A DNA stretch of 64,000 bases, from NCBI RefSeq assembly GCF_024160875.1, contig NZ_JAIULA010000006.1, positions 58,959 to 122,958 on the forward strand, written 5' to 3'. Origin of the DNA: Ligilactobacillus ubinensis. GTDB taxonomy: Bacteria; Bacillota; Bacilli; Lactobacillales; Lactobacillaceae. Every line of letters starts with the position of its first letter. Position 1 is the first letter of the stretch. The notes beneath the pieces were generated by a model. The model worked only from the letters and a program-made list of their open reading frames with translations, was not told the origin of the DNA and did no database searches. A program made the position numbers and the translations under genes. Of this stretch, positions 8,953 to 18,300 are shown piece after piece.

Positions 8953-10212
8953 ATGAAGAAAACAGCACATGAAATTTATGACGAAGCACAAAAAATTTGG
9001 AACCCTGGTAGAGTAGAGATGTTTAGATCCTTTGGCTTTGAAATAGCTATGGGCGAACGTCAAGGAAGTTATTTTAAAGATTTAGACGGCCACGAATATA
9101 TCAATATGCACTCAAACGGTGGCGTTTTTAACTTAGGACATCGAAATTCTGAAATAAAAGATGCGCTAATTGCGGGCGCTGAATTAGTTGATGCAGGCAA
9201 TCACTATTTTCCTTCTGAATTCAAAAATGAATTAAACGAAAAATTACTAGCCGTTTCTCCAAGTAATATGCGCTATGTTTTCACACTAAATGGAGGTGGT
9301 GAAGCAATTGATGCTGCTGTTAAATTTGCTCGAAAGGCTACTGGTAGGCAACGTTTAATCAGTCTATCTTGTTCTTTTCACGGTGGTTCAGGAATATCTA
9401 TGCAAGCTGGGAATCCTGACCTAGCCACCTATTTTAACATGACTCCTGATCCTAAATTTTATACCCATATTGAATATAACAATTTAGAACAGTTAGAAGA
9501 AATTCTCAAAAAAAATGACACTGCTGCCGTTTTAATTGAAACAATTCCTGCTACAGCTGGCTTTCCATTACCCATCGAAAATTATCACATAAATGTTCAA
9601 AAACTGGCACATCAATACGGCGCTTTATACATTGCTGATGAAGTTCAAACTGGTTTATTACGTAGTGGCGAGATGTGGTGCTGCTGTAAATATGGTGCAA
9701 CCCCAGATATGATTGTCACTGGCAAAGGATTATCTGGTGGCTACTATCCTATGTCCGCAATCATTATGAATGAGCAAGCCGCTGGTTGGATGAAAGAAGA
9801 CGGCTTTGCCCACACCTCTTCTTTTAACGGAACTGAACTTGGTTGTATCGTATCATCTAAAGTTATGGATATACTAACAAGACCGGAAACAATAAGTAAC
9901 GTTGCTATGCTAACTGATTTATTTGAAAAAGGCCTAAAACAAATTCAAGCAAAGCATCAAGATTTTCTAGTTGAAGTACGTCAATGTGGCGTTATTATGG
10001 GATTAAAAACCGCTCATCCGTATGGCGGTCAAGCTTTAATGGCAGCTTTAATTAAAAATGGCGTTTGGGCTGTAATGGCTAATTTCGATAAATCAGTCTT
10101 ACAATTTAAACCGGGATTGTTAATGGAAAAGAACACTGCAGAAAAAGTACTTGCTATATTAGATATTTCATTAACGCAAGCAGCAGAGATGTTGCAAGTC
10201 CCTGCTAACTAA
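8953..10212 (+). CDS. Class III PLP-dependent aminotransferase-like enzyme
   Basis: A 419-residue fold-type I PLP enzyme. The pyridoxal-binding lysine is in VTGKGLSGGYYP, the cofactor-contacting Asp in YIADEVQTGLLR, and a Gly-rich phosphate site in LNGGGEAIDAAVKFA. The open frame starts earlier (8911), but CGGAGG before the ATG at 8953 decides the start. The family includes glutamate-1-semialdehyde aminomutase, omega-aminotransferases and the phospho-lyases acting on phosphoethanolamine or phosphohydroxylysine. The adjacent kinase favours the phospho-lyase reading: it would release an aldehyde, ammonia and phosphate. Specificity is inferred from context only. Confidence 0.8.
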   Translation: MKKTAHEIYDEAQKIWNPGRVEMFRSFGFEIAMGERQGSYFKDLDGHEYINMHSNGGVFNLGHRNSEIKDALIAGAELVDAGNHYFPSEFKNELNEKLLAVSPSNMRYVFTLNGGGEAIDAAVKFARKATGRQRLISLSCSFHGGSGISMQAGNPDLATYFNMTPDPKFYTHIEYNNLEQLEEILKKNDTAAVLIETIPATAGFPLPIENYHINVQKLAHQYGALYIADEVQTGLLRSGEMWCCCKYGATPDMIVTGKGLSGGYYPMSAIIMNEQAAGWMKEDGFAHTSSFNGTELGCIVSSKVMDILTRPETISNVAMLTDLFEKGLKQIQAKHQDFLVEVRQCGVIMGLKTAHPYGGQALMAALIKNGVWAVMANFDKSVLQFKPGLLMEKNTAEKVLAILDISLTQAAEMLQVPAN

Positions 10213-10240
10213 CACAGTCAATCAAGATGGAGGATAGCAT

Positions 10241-10690
10241 ATGGAAGAACGCGGAAAAACAGAATTTATACGTACTTTAAAGTATTTTACTTTTGCAACC
10301 TCAGCCGGAATCGTAGAAATAGGAACTTTTACTATCTTGACACAACTTACCGGTTTGCATTATTGGGAACGCTACTTAATTGCGCTAATTTTATCAGTCA
10401 TTTGGAATTTCACTTTAAATCGTCGCTTTACTTTTAAATCAAATAACAATATTTTAGTTGCTATGACAAAGGTATTTGTATACTATCTAGTTTTCACTCC
10501 TACATCCACTTTGCTAGGTAATTATTTAGTAACCACACTCCAATGGAATCAGTATCTTGTTACTATTATGAACCTACTGCTAAATGGGATTACTGAATAT
10601 CTTTACCAACGCTTAGTTGTATTTGGCAGATCCATTGATTCTAGAAATATCTCGGTTGAAAATACTCCTGATCTCAACAATCAACTTTAA
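10241..10690 (+). CDS. GtrA-like four-helix membrane protein
   Basis: A 149-residue protein with four TM helices and the GtrA-family pattern LKYFTFATSAGIVEIGTF, then SVIWNFTLNRRFTF. GtrA proteins are thought to move lipid-linked sugars or related substrates across the membrane. RBS ATGGAGGA precedes the ATG. It lies 28 bases after the PLP enzyme and probably belongs to the same transcript. Its 3' end overlaps the convergent dehydrogenase gene by 17 bases. Why a GtrA protein accompanies a kinase and PLP enzyme is unclear. Confidence 0.85.
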   Translation: MEERGKTEFIRTLKYFTFATSAGIVEIGTFTILTQLTGLHYWERYLIALILSVIWNFTLNRRFTFKSNNNILVAMTKVFVYYLVFTPTSTLLGNYLVTTLQWNQYLVTIMNLLLNGITEYLYQRLVVFGRSIDSRNISVENTPDLNNQL

Positions 10691-11690
10691 TTCCAATCCT
10701 TGGAAACATCTGTTGTTGTTCAATTGAGTATGCATCAAGAAAATCAGTTAAAGAATATTCTTGACTAATTAAATCATCTAATTTCATTTTTTGTAATAAC
10801 ACTGCTGTCTGTTGCAGCAGTGTTTTTGTATACAAAAAAGAACTTGTTAAAGTAAGATTCATCGCAAAAAATTTAATTGAGTTAACTGTAATTTCTTGTT
10901 GTGGATCAAAATATACTGTCGTCAAGCACGTGCCACCTCGCGCTGTTGCATTGATAGCAACATTAAGTAAATCTGGATATGCAGAAACCGTTAATACTGT
11001 TTTGGTAAATCCTGTAAAATCTGATATTTGCAATAATTCAGTTTCAAAATTATCACTGTAAAAATCAACAATATAATCTGCTCCAAATTTTCTAGCTAGC
11101 TCTTGATTATTCTTTTTATTTTCAACTATCGTTACTTTAGCTGTCGTAAATAACTTGATTAATTGTAATAAAACTAAACCATTAAAGTCTCCACCAAAAA
11201 TACAAACGTTGTCATTTGCAGTTATCGCTAATTTTTCAAACGCCATATTTACTACAGCAACAGGTTCTAACAGACAACCTATCCGAAAAGATAGGCTATC
11301 TGGCAATTTGATTAGTTGATCTGCTTTCCAAACAAGATAATCACACAATGTACCTCCATTAATCTGTAGGTTTAAACAATTATGTTCTTGATGTTGCTTG
11401 CAATATAAGCATTTTCCACAAAAATGCACCACTGTTCCTGAAACTGCTTGCCCAATTTCAAAACCAGCTGTTTTCGCCTTATTGCCTATAGCAACAATTG
11501 TTCCAGCCATCTCATAACCCGCAATTCCTGCCTTGCCATAAAAATCCCATGCACGTTGCATTCTCAAGTCTTGGATACCAATTGTACAGTAAGCAACCTT
11601 AACCTTTACATCTTCAACACTAACAATTTGAGGCTCTACAACTTCTTTAAATTCTATCGCTCCACTACTTTGATGCCAAATCGCTCTCAT
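10674..11690 (-). CDS. Zinc-type medium-chain dehydrogenase with altered catalytic site
   Basis: A 338-residue MDR-family dehydrogenase. The structural-zinc lobe is intact (FCGKCLYCKQHQEHNC, four Cys). The catalytic zinc site is unusual: the usual GHE is GYE (AGYEMAG) and the first-ligand region reads YCTIGIQDLR. The nucleotide-binding loop is IFGGDFNG rather than GxGxxG. It could be a diverged threonine/sorbitol dehydrogenase relative or a zinc-independent reductase. Its start overlaps the end of the AraC-type gene by 26 bases, so the two form an operon. It might act on the aldehyde from the convergent kinase/PLP pathway (inference). Confidence 0.8.
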   Translation of the reverse strand: MRAIWHQSSGAIEFKEVVEPQIVSVEDVKVKVAYCTIGIQDLRMQRAWDFYGKAGIAGYEMAGTIVAIGNKAKTAGFEIGQAVSGTVVHFCGKCLYCKQHQEHNCLNLQINGGTLCDYLVWKADQLIKLPDSLSFRIGCLLEPVAVVNMAFEKLAITANDNVCIFGGDFNGLVLLQLIKLFTTAKVTIVENKKNNQELARKFGADYIVDFYSDNFETELLQISDFTGFTKTVLTVSAYPDLLNVAINATARGGTCLTTVYFDPQQEITVNSIKFFAMNLTLTSSFLYTKTLLQQTAVLLQKMKLDDLISQEYSLTDFLDAYSIEQQQMFPRIGIKVDC

Positions 11691-13101
11691 ACTTTTTCAC
11701 CTCTAACTGTTGTTGCATCTTTTTTCGATAAACACTCGGACTTAATTGACACGCTCTTTTAAAAAAACGACCAAAATAACTTACATCTTGAAAACCCACT
11801 CGCGCCGCTACTATAGCAATTGCATCTGAACTGTAACATAATTGCGATTTCGCCATTTCTAATCGTAACCAATTAATCACCTCTAAAATAGTGTACTTAA
11901 ACTGCTCTTTAAATATTCTATTTAAATATATCTTATTAATCGCCATTTTATTTGCAACATTTTCAAGTGACCAACTTTCTTGAAAATGTAACCATATCAC
12001 ATCAATACAACTACATAGTGTTTCTTTGATCAAAGGGGAACGATACACTATAGGTTTCATCTGTGTCACATTAGTTAGTATCCAAGTTAACTCTTCTTCG
12101 ATAGAAGAGAAATTTTGAAAGGTAAGCAATACTCGTTCGATTCGATGACTTAATTGCAAATACAAACGCAAACTTAATCTAACATGTTCTAGAACCACAA
12201 AATCACAACTTTGTTTAACCAAATGTAAATATATATCTTGCAATAGTTGTCGTGCAATATCCAAATCGCCACCAAATAATGCTTTAATCAATGCTAGGCA
12301 CTGCTCAGCAACCGCTTTTGACACATTAGTAGAATATTTTTTCTCAGTTATTGGCATTTGCATTGTTTGGCCACTCAAAAAAAAGCTACGTTGTTGGACC
12401 TTTTTCAAATAGTATATTTCCGATTGTAAATTTTGCCAGGCAATATTTTTTTCATAAACAAATAAGCTCGTTACTCCCCATAAGGTTGTTATCATTTGTC
12501 GAACTTGATTAAAATTAATTCGTTGTTTTATTTCAGAGCGTTTGATTAAGATTAAAGCCTCTGAAGTCGTATATTCTATAATTTGAAGCTGACAATATTC
12601 GACTAATTGCTTTTTTAGTTTTCGCAATGAGTTGTCTTCTATTTTTGTAAGATAGCTTTTTATCCACAGCATATGATACGTGTCATGTAACAATGTAACT
12701 TTTTTAATATTTAGCCATTCTAAATCAATTGTAAAAACTTTACTTTTCCGCGGTGTATGATAGATAATTAATTTATCTATAAGTTCAAGCAAGTTTCTCA
12801 TATTCAAATTAGCAATTGGCAGCTGAACAACTTGTTGTAATTCAGTAGTTTTATCTGATTCATTTAAAAGAATAATTCCAAACTCCCACGGAGCTGTCTT
12901 GAAAGAAGTTATAATTTCTTGATATGGTAGCAAAACAGATGTATCTAATATAACTAAATCTGCATGATTGGTGTAAAAAAAATCAACTGCATCTGTACTA
13001 AAAGGTACTAGGTGACTAACAAACTGTTTTTGATTTCTTAGAAATTCCCATATACGCTTTAACAATCCACGGTTTTCCGATATTACAATAATGTTATACA
13101 T
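11665..13101 (-). CDS. AraC-family regulator with N-terminal receiver-like domain
   Basis: A 478-residue regulator. Residues 1-110 resemble a response-regulator receiver (MYNIIVISEN, D53 in LVILDTS), but the second acidic residue is Asn10 and the conserved Lys of the last strand is not seen. The middle region (120-370) is unassigned. The C-terminal 110 residues are an AraC double HTH (SLENVANKMAINKIYLNRIF, then IAIVAARVGFQDVSYFGRFF). The architecture is like YesN. No histidine kinase is adjacent. I use the ATG at 13101 behind AAGGTGA rather than the GTG three codons earlier. Confidence 0.82.
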   Translation of the reverse strand: MYNIIVISENRGLLKRIWEFLRNQKQFVSHLVPFSTDAVDFFYTNHADLVILDTSVLLPYQEIITSFKTAPWEFGIILLNESDKTTELQQVVQLPIANLNMRNLLELIDKLIIYHTPRKSKVFTIDLEWLNIKKVTLLHDTYHMLWIKSYLTKIEDNSLRKLKKQLVEYCQLQIIEYTTSEALILIKRSEIKQRINFNQVRQMITTLWGVTSLFVYEKNIAWQNLQSEIYYLKKVQQRSFFLSGQTMQMPITEKKYSTNVSKAVAEQCLALIKALFGGDLDIARQLLQDIYLHLVKQSCDFVVLEHVRLSLRLYLQLSHRIERVLLTFQNFSSIEEELTWILTNVTQMKPIVYRSPLIKETLCSCIDVIWLHFQESWSLENVANKMAINKIYLNRIFKEQFKYTILEVINWLRLEMAKSQLCYSSDAIAIVAARVGFQDVSYFGRFFKRACQLSPSVYRKKMQQQLEVKKYESDLASK

Positions 13102-13203
13102 AGCAATCACCTTAATTAGTTTATTGACTCTGCCGTAAACAGAATAGTTATCTTACTATATTCCACATAACCGCTTATTGCATAATTATGTTTATTTACG
13201 AAT

Positions 13204-13232
13204 ACTCTAGTTTAAAAAACAATTAGTGTCAA
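13204..13232 (-). promoter_or_regulatory. Putative promoter of the AraC-type regulator/dehydrogenase operon
   Basis: Minus strand TTGACA (13232-13227), 17-base spacer, TAGAGT (13209-13204), about 100 bases before the start codon. Confidence 0.5.
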
Positions 13233-13410
13233 GAATTATCTTGAATATGTCAAATGTATTTGCTAATCATTTATATATAAAAGCAACGTCACTATGGTAT
13301 ATTCTCCTTATAGACTTTATTTTATAGTAAGTCTTATACAACGCTATACAATTATTTTATATTAATATAAAATGCAATTTTATTCAAAATACATTTTTAA
13401 ATTAATCACT

Positions 13411-13449
13411 AAAAAAGCATCTGAAATTAGTCTAACTAACTTCAGATGC
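13411..13449 (-). terminator. Rho-independent terminator of the flavoprotein/MFS operon
   Basis: Minus strand GCATCTGAA pairs with TTCAGATGC around a 15-base loop and is followed by TTTTTTAG. It lies 40 bases after the MFS stop codon. Confidence 0.85.
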
Positions 13450-13488
13450 CCCTTTACTATATTTTTTACTTTTGTCCGCTTATATCAA

Positions 13489-14673
13489 CTACGCTCTTTT
13501 ATATTCAATAGCCGTATAAACAAGATGTGCGATTCCTACAATTGCAAAAATATAACCACTGACTGTAAAAACGCCAGCTGGACTACCCATACCAAATAAT
13601 TGCGCTATTCCGTTTGTAGCTATTGGTGATAAGAAAGCCCCAAAAGAAACAAACATCAAAACTATCGAAGTTGCTAAATTTCCCGAATTTTTTGGCGCAA
13701 CTTCACCTAGCCTAAAGAATCCTTGTGGAAATACCCAACCAAAGAACCATCCACCAACTGCAACACCTAAAATCATAATAATTAAGGTATGTGAATTTGC
13801 AACTATTATGAAGGAAATAAATATACCTAACAATGCAATTCCCATTATATAATTTTTCAATATATGTTGCACTTTACCAAAAATTGAGCTTGAAACCATC
13901 GACACTAATGCCATTCCTCCCAATACAGAAGAAGCAACTGATGTAGAGGTAATTTTAGCAGTAACAACAAATGATGGTAATTTTATCGTCATTACCATAA
14001 ACAATGCTATGCCTATTAACATCAATGTTGCAATTGCAAATACGTGTGCATTCGTTGCTTGCTTCTCTTTTTTTGAACTTGAATCAGCTGCTGTTTCATC
14101 TTTATCCGCTGGAATACGTACCTTGTATCCAAATAACAATAATGGAATAATAGCAATTGCAAATCCCATAAATGCAACTCTCCATCCACCTAATACTAAA
14201 ACGCCCATTAATACACCAAAAGCAGCATTACCTAAATTTTGAAAACAATTTTGATATCCAAGCATATTACTCAAATCTTCATCTTTATAAAAGATATATA
14301 ACATTGAAACTGAAAATGGATTGAATAGTCCAAATCCAAGCCCCATTAATAAACGACATGCTGCAATAGCCCAATAATTATTTAGAAACGCAGGTAGAAC
14401 ACCTCCAATTAAAAATAGGAAGAGTCCTGTCATTACAGTTTTCTTGATACCTATTTTTTTTGCAATAGCTGTTGAAAATAGAATCAAAAAGACAACACTT
14501 AAATTAGGTAATGAAGATAACTCCTCTATCGCTTCTTGACTCATATTAGGAAAAGCTTTCTCAAGTTGTGGAGTCGCTACTGAAAGTAAAGGAGCTGTTT
14601 GTGCTAACAACGATACCGATAAAATCCCTAATTTGAATGACCAATTATCAGTATTAATTTTTGCTTCTTTCAT
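13489..14673 (-). CDS. MFS transporter
   Basis: A 394-residue major facilitator with about 12 TM helices. The first-half region KKIGIKKTVMTGLFLFLIGG corresponds to the motif A loop, and RLLMGLGFGLFNPFSV to helix 4. Residues 190-212 are a charged central loop. It is 17 bases downstream of the FMN-flavoprotein gene, so it is the third gene of that operon and probably imports the electron acceptor reduced by the flavoproteins or exports the product (inference). The ATG at 14673 is preceded by AAGGAG; the in-frame GTG upstream lies within the RBS. Confidence 0.85.
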   Translation of the reverse strand: MKEAKINTDNWSFKLGILSVSLLAQTAPLLSVATPQLEKAFPNMSQEAIEELSSLPNLSVVFLILFSTAIAKKIGIKKTVMTGLFLFLIGGVLPAFLNNYWAIAACRLLMGLGFGLFNPFSVSMLYIFYKDEDLSNMLGYQNCFQNLGNAAFGVLMGVLVLGGWRVAFMGFAIAIIPLLLFGYKVRIPADKDETAADSSSKKEKQATNAHVFAIATLMLIGIALFMVMTIKLPSFVVTAKITSTSVASSVLGGMALVSMVSSSIFGKVQHILKNYIMGIALLGIFISFIIVANSHTLIIMILGVAVGGWFFGWVFPQGFFRLGEVAPKNSGNLATSIVLMFVSFGAFLSPIATNGIAQLFGMGSPAGVFTVSGYIFAIVGIAHLVYTAIEYKRA

Positions 14674-14690
14674 AATATACTTCACTCCTT

Positions 14691-16766
14691 CTACATATTG
14701 GCTAATTCAATACCCAAAACTCTTCCCAGAGTCATGGCAAGACCTAATGTTAAACCTTGCATTGGAGTACAATATTCTATTGCAAATCGGCCACCACTAT
14801 TGTTTCCTGTGGCATATAATTTTTCTATTGGATTATAGTTTCCATCTAATACTTTTTGATTGGAATCAATATTCACTCCATTTAAAGTTACTGTACCTGT
14901 CATTGGTTTTTCTTCAACACAATACATACCATAAAAAGGTCCTTTATCTACCGGCAACAACAACTTAGGATCACGACCAAAGTCTTCGTCTTCTCCCCTA
15001 GCACAATACTGATTGTATTTAACTATTTCTTTCTGTATTGTTTTTTTATGTTTCTGATCAAATCCCATGTAATCTAATAAATCACTCAAAGTATCTGCAC
15101 CCCAAGCACAAACGGAATCTCCTTCATTTTCTTTAGCACCCAATGCTCCACGTTCCACCCATGAATTAAAAATTTCATGCAAATCAGCATCATCTTCTTT
15201 GCCAACAGGTAAAGAAAAATGTTCCGGTGTCATTTTAGACATTAATTCTGACCAATGACTATCAAATATAGCATAATATCTTCCAGGTTTCATTCTTTCC
15301 ACTCTCTGACGCATCCCAAAAACTCCTAAAAACGTTTCATCAGAGAATCGTTTGCCACTACTATCCAACCATACAAAAGGAGATCCCCATGGGTTTTCAG
15401 CACCATGAAAACTAGCACCCCAACGCAGAACATTACTTGCATATGTTTCAGAACCTAAAACAACTTGTGGATCTACCAATGTCCTAGGGCCTGGATCCAT
15501 TGTTGCTCCTGCCCACATAGCCATTTTTATACCACTGCCATCACGACCAAAACCAGCACATTTTAATTCACTGGTATCAAGATCATGACTTTTATAAAGT
15601 TCACGTTTTTCATCTTGTAATGCCGCATACATTTCAGGGTTACCACCATAATCACCACCAGCTAAAACTACGGCTTTATTAGCAACAAATTTAATATAAT
15701 TTCCTGCCTTATCTTTAGCTATTAACCCTGTTGCTACTTTTTTAGTGACATCTTTATCATAAAAACTTACTTTCCCTGTACTATCAGTTTTTTCTGCTTT
15801 TTCCTGAACAATTTTTTCAGTAACAAGTAGTTTTACACCTCTTGTTTCCCAATACCATTCTGCTTTTCTATTCTCTGCCTGTTCAACAAGTGTTGTTGCG
15901 GCAGCATTAAAGTCAAATTGTACCGTTCCACACCACGAAGTGAACTTATTAACTTCTTTTCCACGAGGTAAATAATCATAATTTTTTAGGAAGTCCACGT
16001 TATGAATTACAGCCTTATCAACTACTTCTTTAGGCGAATGTGCAACTAGCCAATCTATCATTTCACCACTATTATCAACAAATTTTTTTATCAATCTAGG
16101 ATTCGTTCTATTATGTGATCTACGTTGATACTCTGCAATAAATTCGCTTTTTCTTATTTCAGGGGCACCTCTTTTAATTGCAAAATTTGAATTAATAGAA
16201 GCTATATCATGCAACCCATAATAAAATATAGAATCTTTAGCTTGTTCCTCGATAACTGCAACACTTGCTCCTTCTTCTGCAGCAGCAAATGCGCACATTG
16301 CACCTGAATCTCCTCCCCCCATAATAATAATATCCGCTATTATTGTTTTTGTTATGTTTGAATCATCAATCACTGGTTCTTCATCTAACCATCCTGGTTT
16401 ATCAACTTTCTTTTCAGTTGCTTCAACTTTTTCTCCCTTTGCTTGAGCCAAACACTTATTTACTGCTTGAATAACTGCTTTTGATGTAACGGAAGCTCCA
16501 CTAATCACATCAACCTCAGTAGATTGCTTTTTTAAAATTTCTTCTTTTAATTTTGGCGCTGCTTTTTGTCCTAATTCAGGTGTTTCATTTGGTGTTTCAA
16601 TAATTATATTTGTGATATTGTTAGAATCCACGGTTAAAATTACTTTTACTCTTCCTCCAATACCATTTGCAAATGCTGTATATGTGCCATTTTTATATTT
16701 ACTTTTTTTATTTCCAGAAAAGCCACCTGGATTCTTTAAAAAATCTCTCGATACATCATTTGACAT
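14691..16766 (-). CDS. FMN-binding / FAD-dependent fumarate reductase-like flavoprotein
   Basis: A 691-residue protein with an N-terminal FMN_bind domain (residues 25-107) and a FAD_binding_2 domain (140-691). The flavinylation motif is SGASVT with candidate acceptor T94, normally modified by ApbE. The FAD dinucleotide loop is IIIMGGGDSGAMCAF (about 147-161), and FGRDGSGIKMAMWAGA is the usual later motif. The architecture is that of soluble NADH-dependent fumarate, urocanate or acrylate reductases. There is no signal peptide, so it is cytoplasmic. RBS AGGAGATG precedes the ATG. No apbE gene is in the window. The actual acceptor cannot be named. Confidence 0.88.
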   Translation of the reverse strand: MSNDVSRDFLKNPGGFSGNKKSKYKNGTYTAFANGIGGRVKVILTVDSNNITNIIIETPNETPELGQKAAPKLKEEILKKQSTEVDVISGASVTSKAVIQAVNKCLAQAKGEKVEATEKKVDKPGWLDEEPVIDDSNITKTIIADIIIMGGGDSGAMCAFAAAEEGASVAVIEEQAKDSIFYYGLHDIASINSNFAIKRGAPEIRKSEFIAEYQRRSHNRTNPRLIKKFVDNSGEMIDWLVAHSPKEVVDKAVIHNVDFLKNYDYLPRGKEVNKFTSWCGTVQFDFNAAATTLVEQAENRKAEWYWETRGVKLLVTEKIVQEKAEKTDSTGKVSFYDKDVTKKVATGLIAKDKAGNYIKFVANKAVVLAGGDYGGNPEMYAALQDEKRELYKSHDLDTSELKCAGFGRDGSGIKMAMWAGATMDPGPRTLVDPQVVLGSETYASNVLRWGASFHGAENPWGSPFVWLDSSGKRFSDETFLGVFGMRQRVERMKPGRYYAIFDSHWSELMSKMTPEHFSLPVGKEDDADLHEIFNSWVERGALGAKENEGDSVCAWGADTLSDLLDYMGFDQKHKKTIQKEIVKYNQYCARGEDEDFGRDPKLLLPVDKGPFYGMYCVEEKPMTGTVTLNGVNIDSNQKVLDGNYNPIEKLYATGNNSGGRFAIEYCTPMQGLTLGLAMTLGRVLGIELANM

Positions 16767-16809
16767 TTTGACATCTCCTTAATTTAAATACGATTTGATG
16801 CAACAGTAG

Positions 16810-18300
16810 CTATTCTTTATTTTGAATATCTTTAACAGCAGCTAATCCAGCCAATCGTCCAGAAGTCCAAGCAAATCCTGATGCTAATCCTTCATATGCC
16901 GGATAACTATGTCCTTCATAATAACCACCTGCATTTGCTCCACCAGTATACAAACCTCTAATGATATTTAAATTCTTATCTAGAACTCGCATATGACTAT
17001 CAGTTCTTACTCCACCAATTGTACCTAAATACGCGACCTGTGCAATAAATGCATAGAATGGACCATTCTTAATGTCATAGACTAATGAATCTTTTGATTT
17101 TGAAAATTCAGTATCTTCATTTTGTTCAATTATCTTATTATAGTTTTCTACTGTTTTACATAAAGTTGATTTTTTCATTCCTGTTTTTTCAGCTAATTCT
17201 TCAATAGAATTTCCTTTGAATGCTGTTTTTTGTTCAACTGCTAAATCTGCTAATTTAATAAAGTCACCCTTATCCGTTGATGCTCCTGGACCAGCTTTTG
17301 AAACTTCTAATTGTGGTTTGATATCATAATCCTTCAATGTACTCGAATCCACAATTAAAAAATATTTACCTCCCACTGACCAACCTGCATTTGCCCACTT
17401 AACAGTGTCATATACAACATCTTCATTAGTAAATCTAGTTCCAAAATCATTAACCCATAGTAAAGGTGTCAACAACAATCTGGTTATTGGTGAATTTGAA
17501 AAGCCTGCTAAATGTTGCTTATTGGATTCTTTAGAAACTGCAGATTTTGCTAACTGTGCTGCATGTATTAAAGCAGTACCATCAATATCTACTGCACCGG
17601 CCTCTTCCATAGCATCTAATCCCTCACCCATATTTGGAACCCCTAGTGTCCTTAAGTTTGTTGTTTTCATGACTTGAGCTACTTTATCTTTGTTGCCTCC
17701 AAAACCACCAGTAGCAATAATAGTTGCTTTCGCCTTTATTTTAATTATTTCCCCTATATTATTAGTTACTTGGGCGCCGATTATTGTACCATTTTCATCA
17801 TGTAACAATTTTTCAAAGGAAGTATCAAACCAAAACTCAACTCCTTCTTTTTCCATATAATCTTGTATATTCTTATAACTTTCTGGTTTATCTTCATACA
17901 TATGATAAGAACCACCAGCATATAGATTATTTCGATGCGCAAATTGTGTTGTCTCAGTTACCGGATTAAGTTTAATTTTCATGCCCATCTTTTTAATTTC
18001 TTCAAGTGTCGGTTTCGCATTCTTTACTACTTGCTTAACCAAAGAGCCATTATTTAAATAATGACTATATTCCATCAATTGCTTAACTGCTTCATCATAA
18101 CTTAGTTGTATTCCTTGCTTCCTTTGTTCAATTGTATCAATTGCAAAAAAGCCACTCGAAATTCGTGTATTTCCTCCAATTTGATTTAATTTTTCTATAA
18201 CTAATACTTTTAATCCATTTTGCGCTGCTGTATGTGCCGCTGACAATCCAGTACCACCAGAACCCGCCACAACAACATCAAAATTATAAATATCTGTCAT
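16810..18300 (-). CDS. FAD-dependent fumarate reductase-like flavoprotein
   Basis: A 496-residue FAD_binding_2 protein without an FMN domain. The dinucleotide motif is VVVAGSGGTGLSAAHTAAQ near the N-terminus, followed by IGGNTRISSG, and a C-terminal FAD segment GLYTGGANAGGYYEGHSYP. The frame extends 24 codons upstream, but GGGAGTG before the ATG at 18300 fixes the start. It is the first gene of an operon with the FMN-flavoprotein and MFS carrier. Homologues reduce fumarate or related enoates or oxidise steroid-like compounds. Two different reductases in one operon suggests successive or alternative acceptors. Confidence 0.87.
   Translation of the reverse strand: MTDIYNFDVVVAGSGGTGLSAAHTAAQNGLKVLVIEKLNQIGGNTRISSGFFAIDTIEQRKQGIQLSYDEAVKQLMEYSHYLNNGSLVKQVVKNAKPTLEEIKKMGMKIKLNPVTETTQFAHRNNLYAGGSYHMYEDKPESYKNIQDYMEKEGVEFWFDTSFEKLLHDENGTIIGAQVTNNIGEIIKIKAKATIIATGGFGGNKDKVAQVMKTTNLRTLGVPNMGEGLDAMEEAGAVDIDGTALIHAAQLAKSAVSKESNKQHLAGFSNSPITRLLLTPLLWVNDFGTRFTNEDVVYDTVKWANAGWSVGGKYFLIVDSSTLKDYDIKPQLEVSKAGPGASTDKGDFIKLADLAVEQKTAFKGNSIEELAEKTGMKKSTLCKTVENYNKIIEQNEDTEFSKSKDSLVYDIKNGPFYAFIAQVAYLGTIGGVRTDSHMRVLDKNLNIIRGLYTGGANAGGYYEGHSYPAYEGLASGFAWTSGRLAGLAAVKDIQNKE

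Larger units (their letters stand above)
13102..13488. other. Intergenic region between the MFS gene and the AraC-type gene
   Basis: It contains the promoter at 13204-13232 and the terminator at 13411-13449. The remainder is very AT-rich with no credible reading frame; a short plus-strand frame at 13372 runs through the terminator and into the MFS gene. Confidence 0.5.

Noticed and set aside
13372..13599. 75-codon plus-strand reading frame
   Set aside because: It crosses the terminator at 13411-13449 and the 3' end of the MFS gene on the other strand; no RBS.
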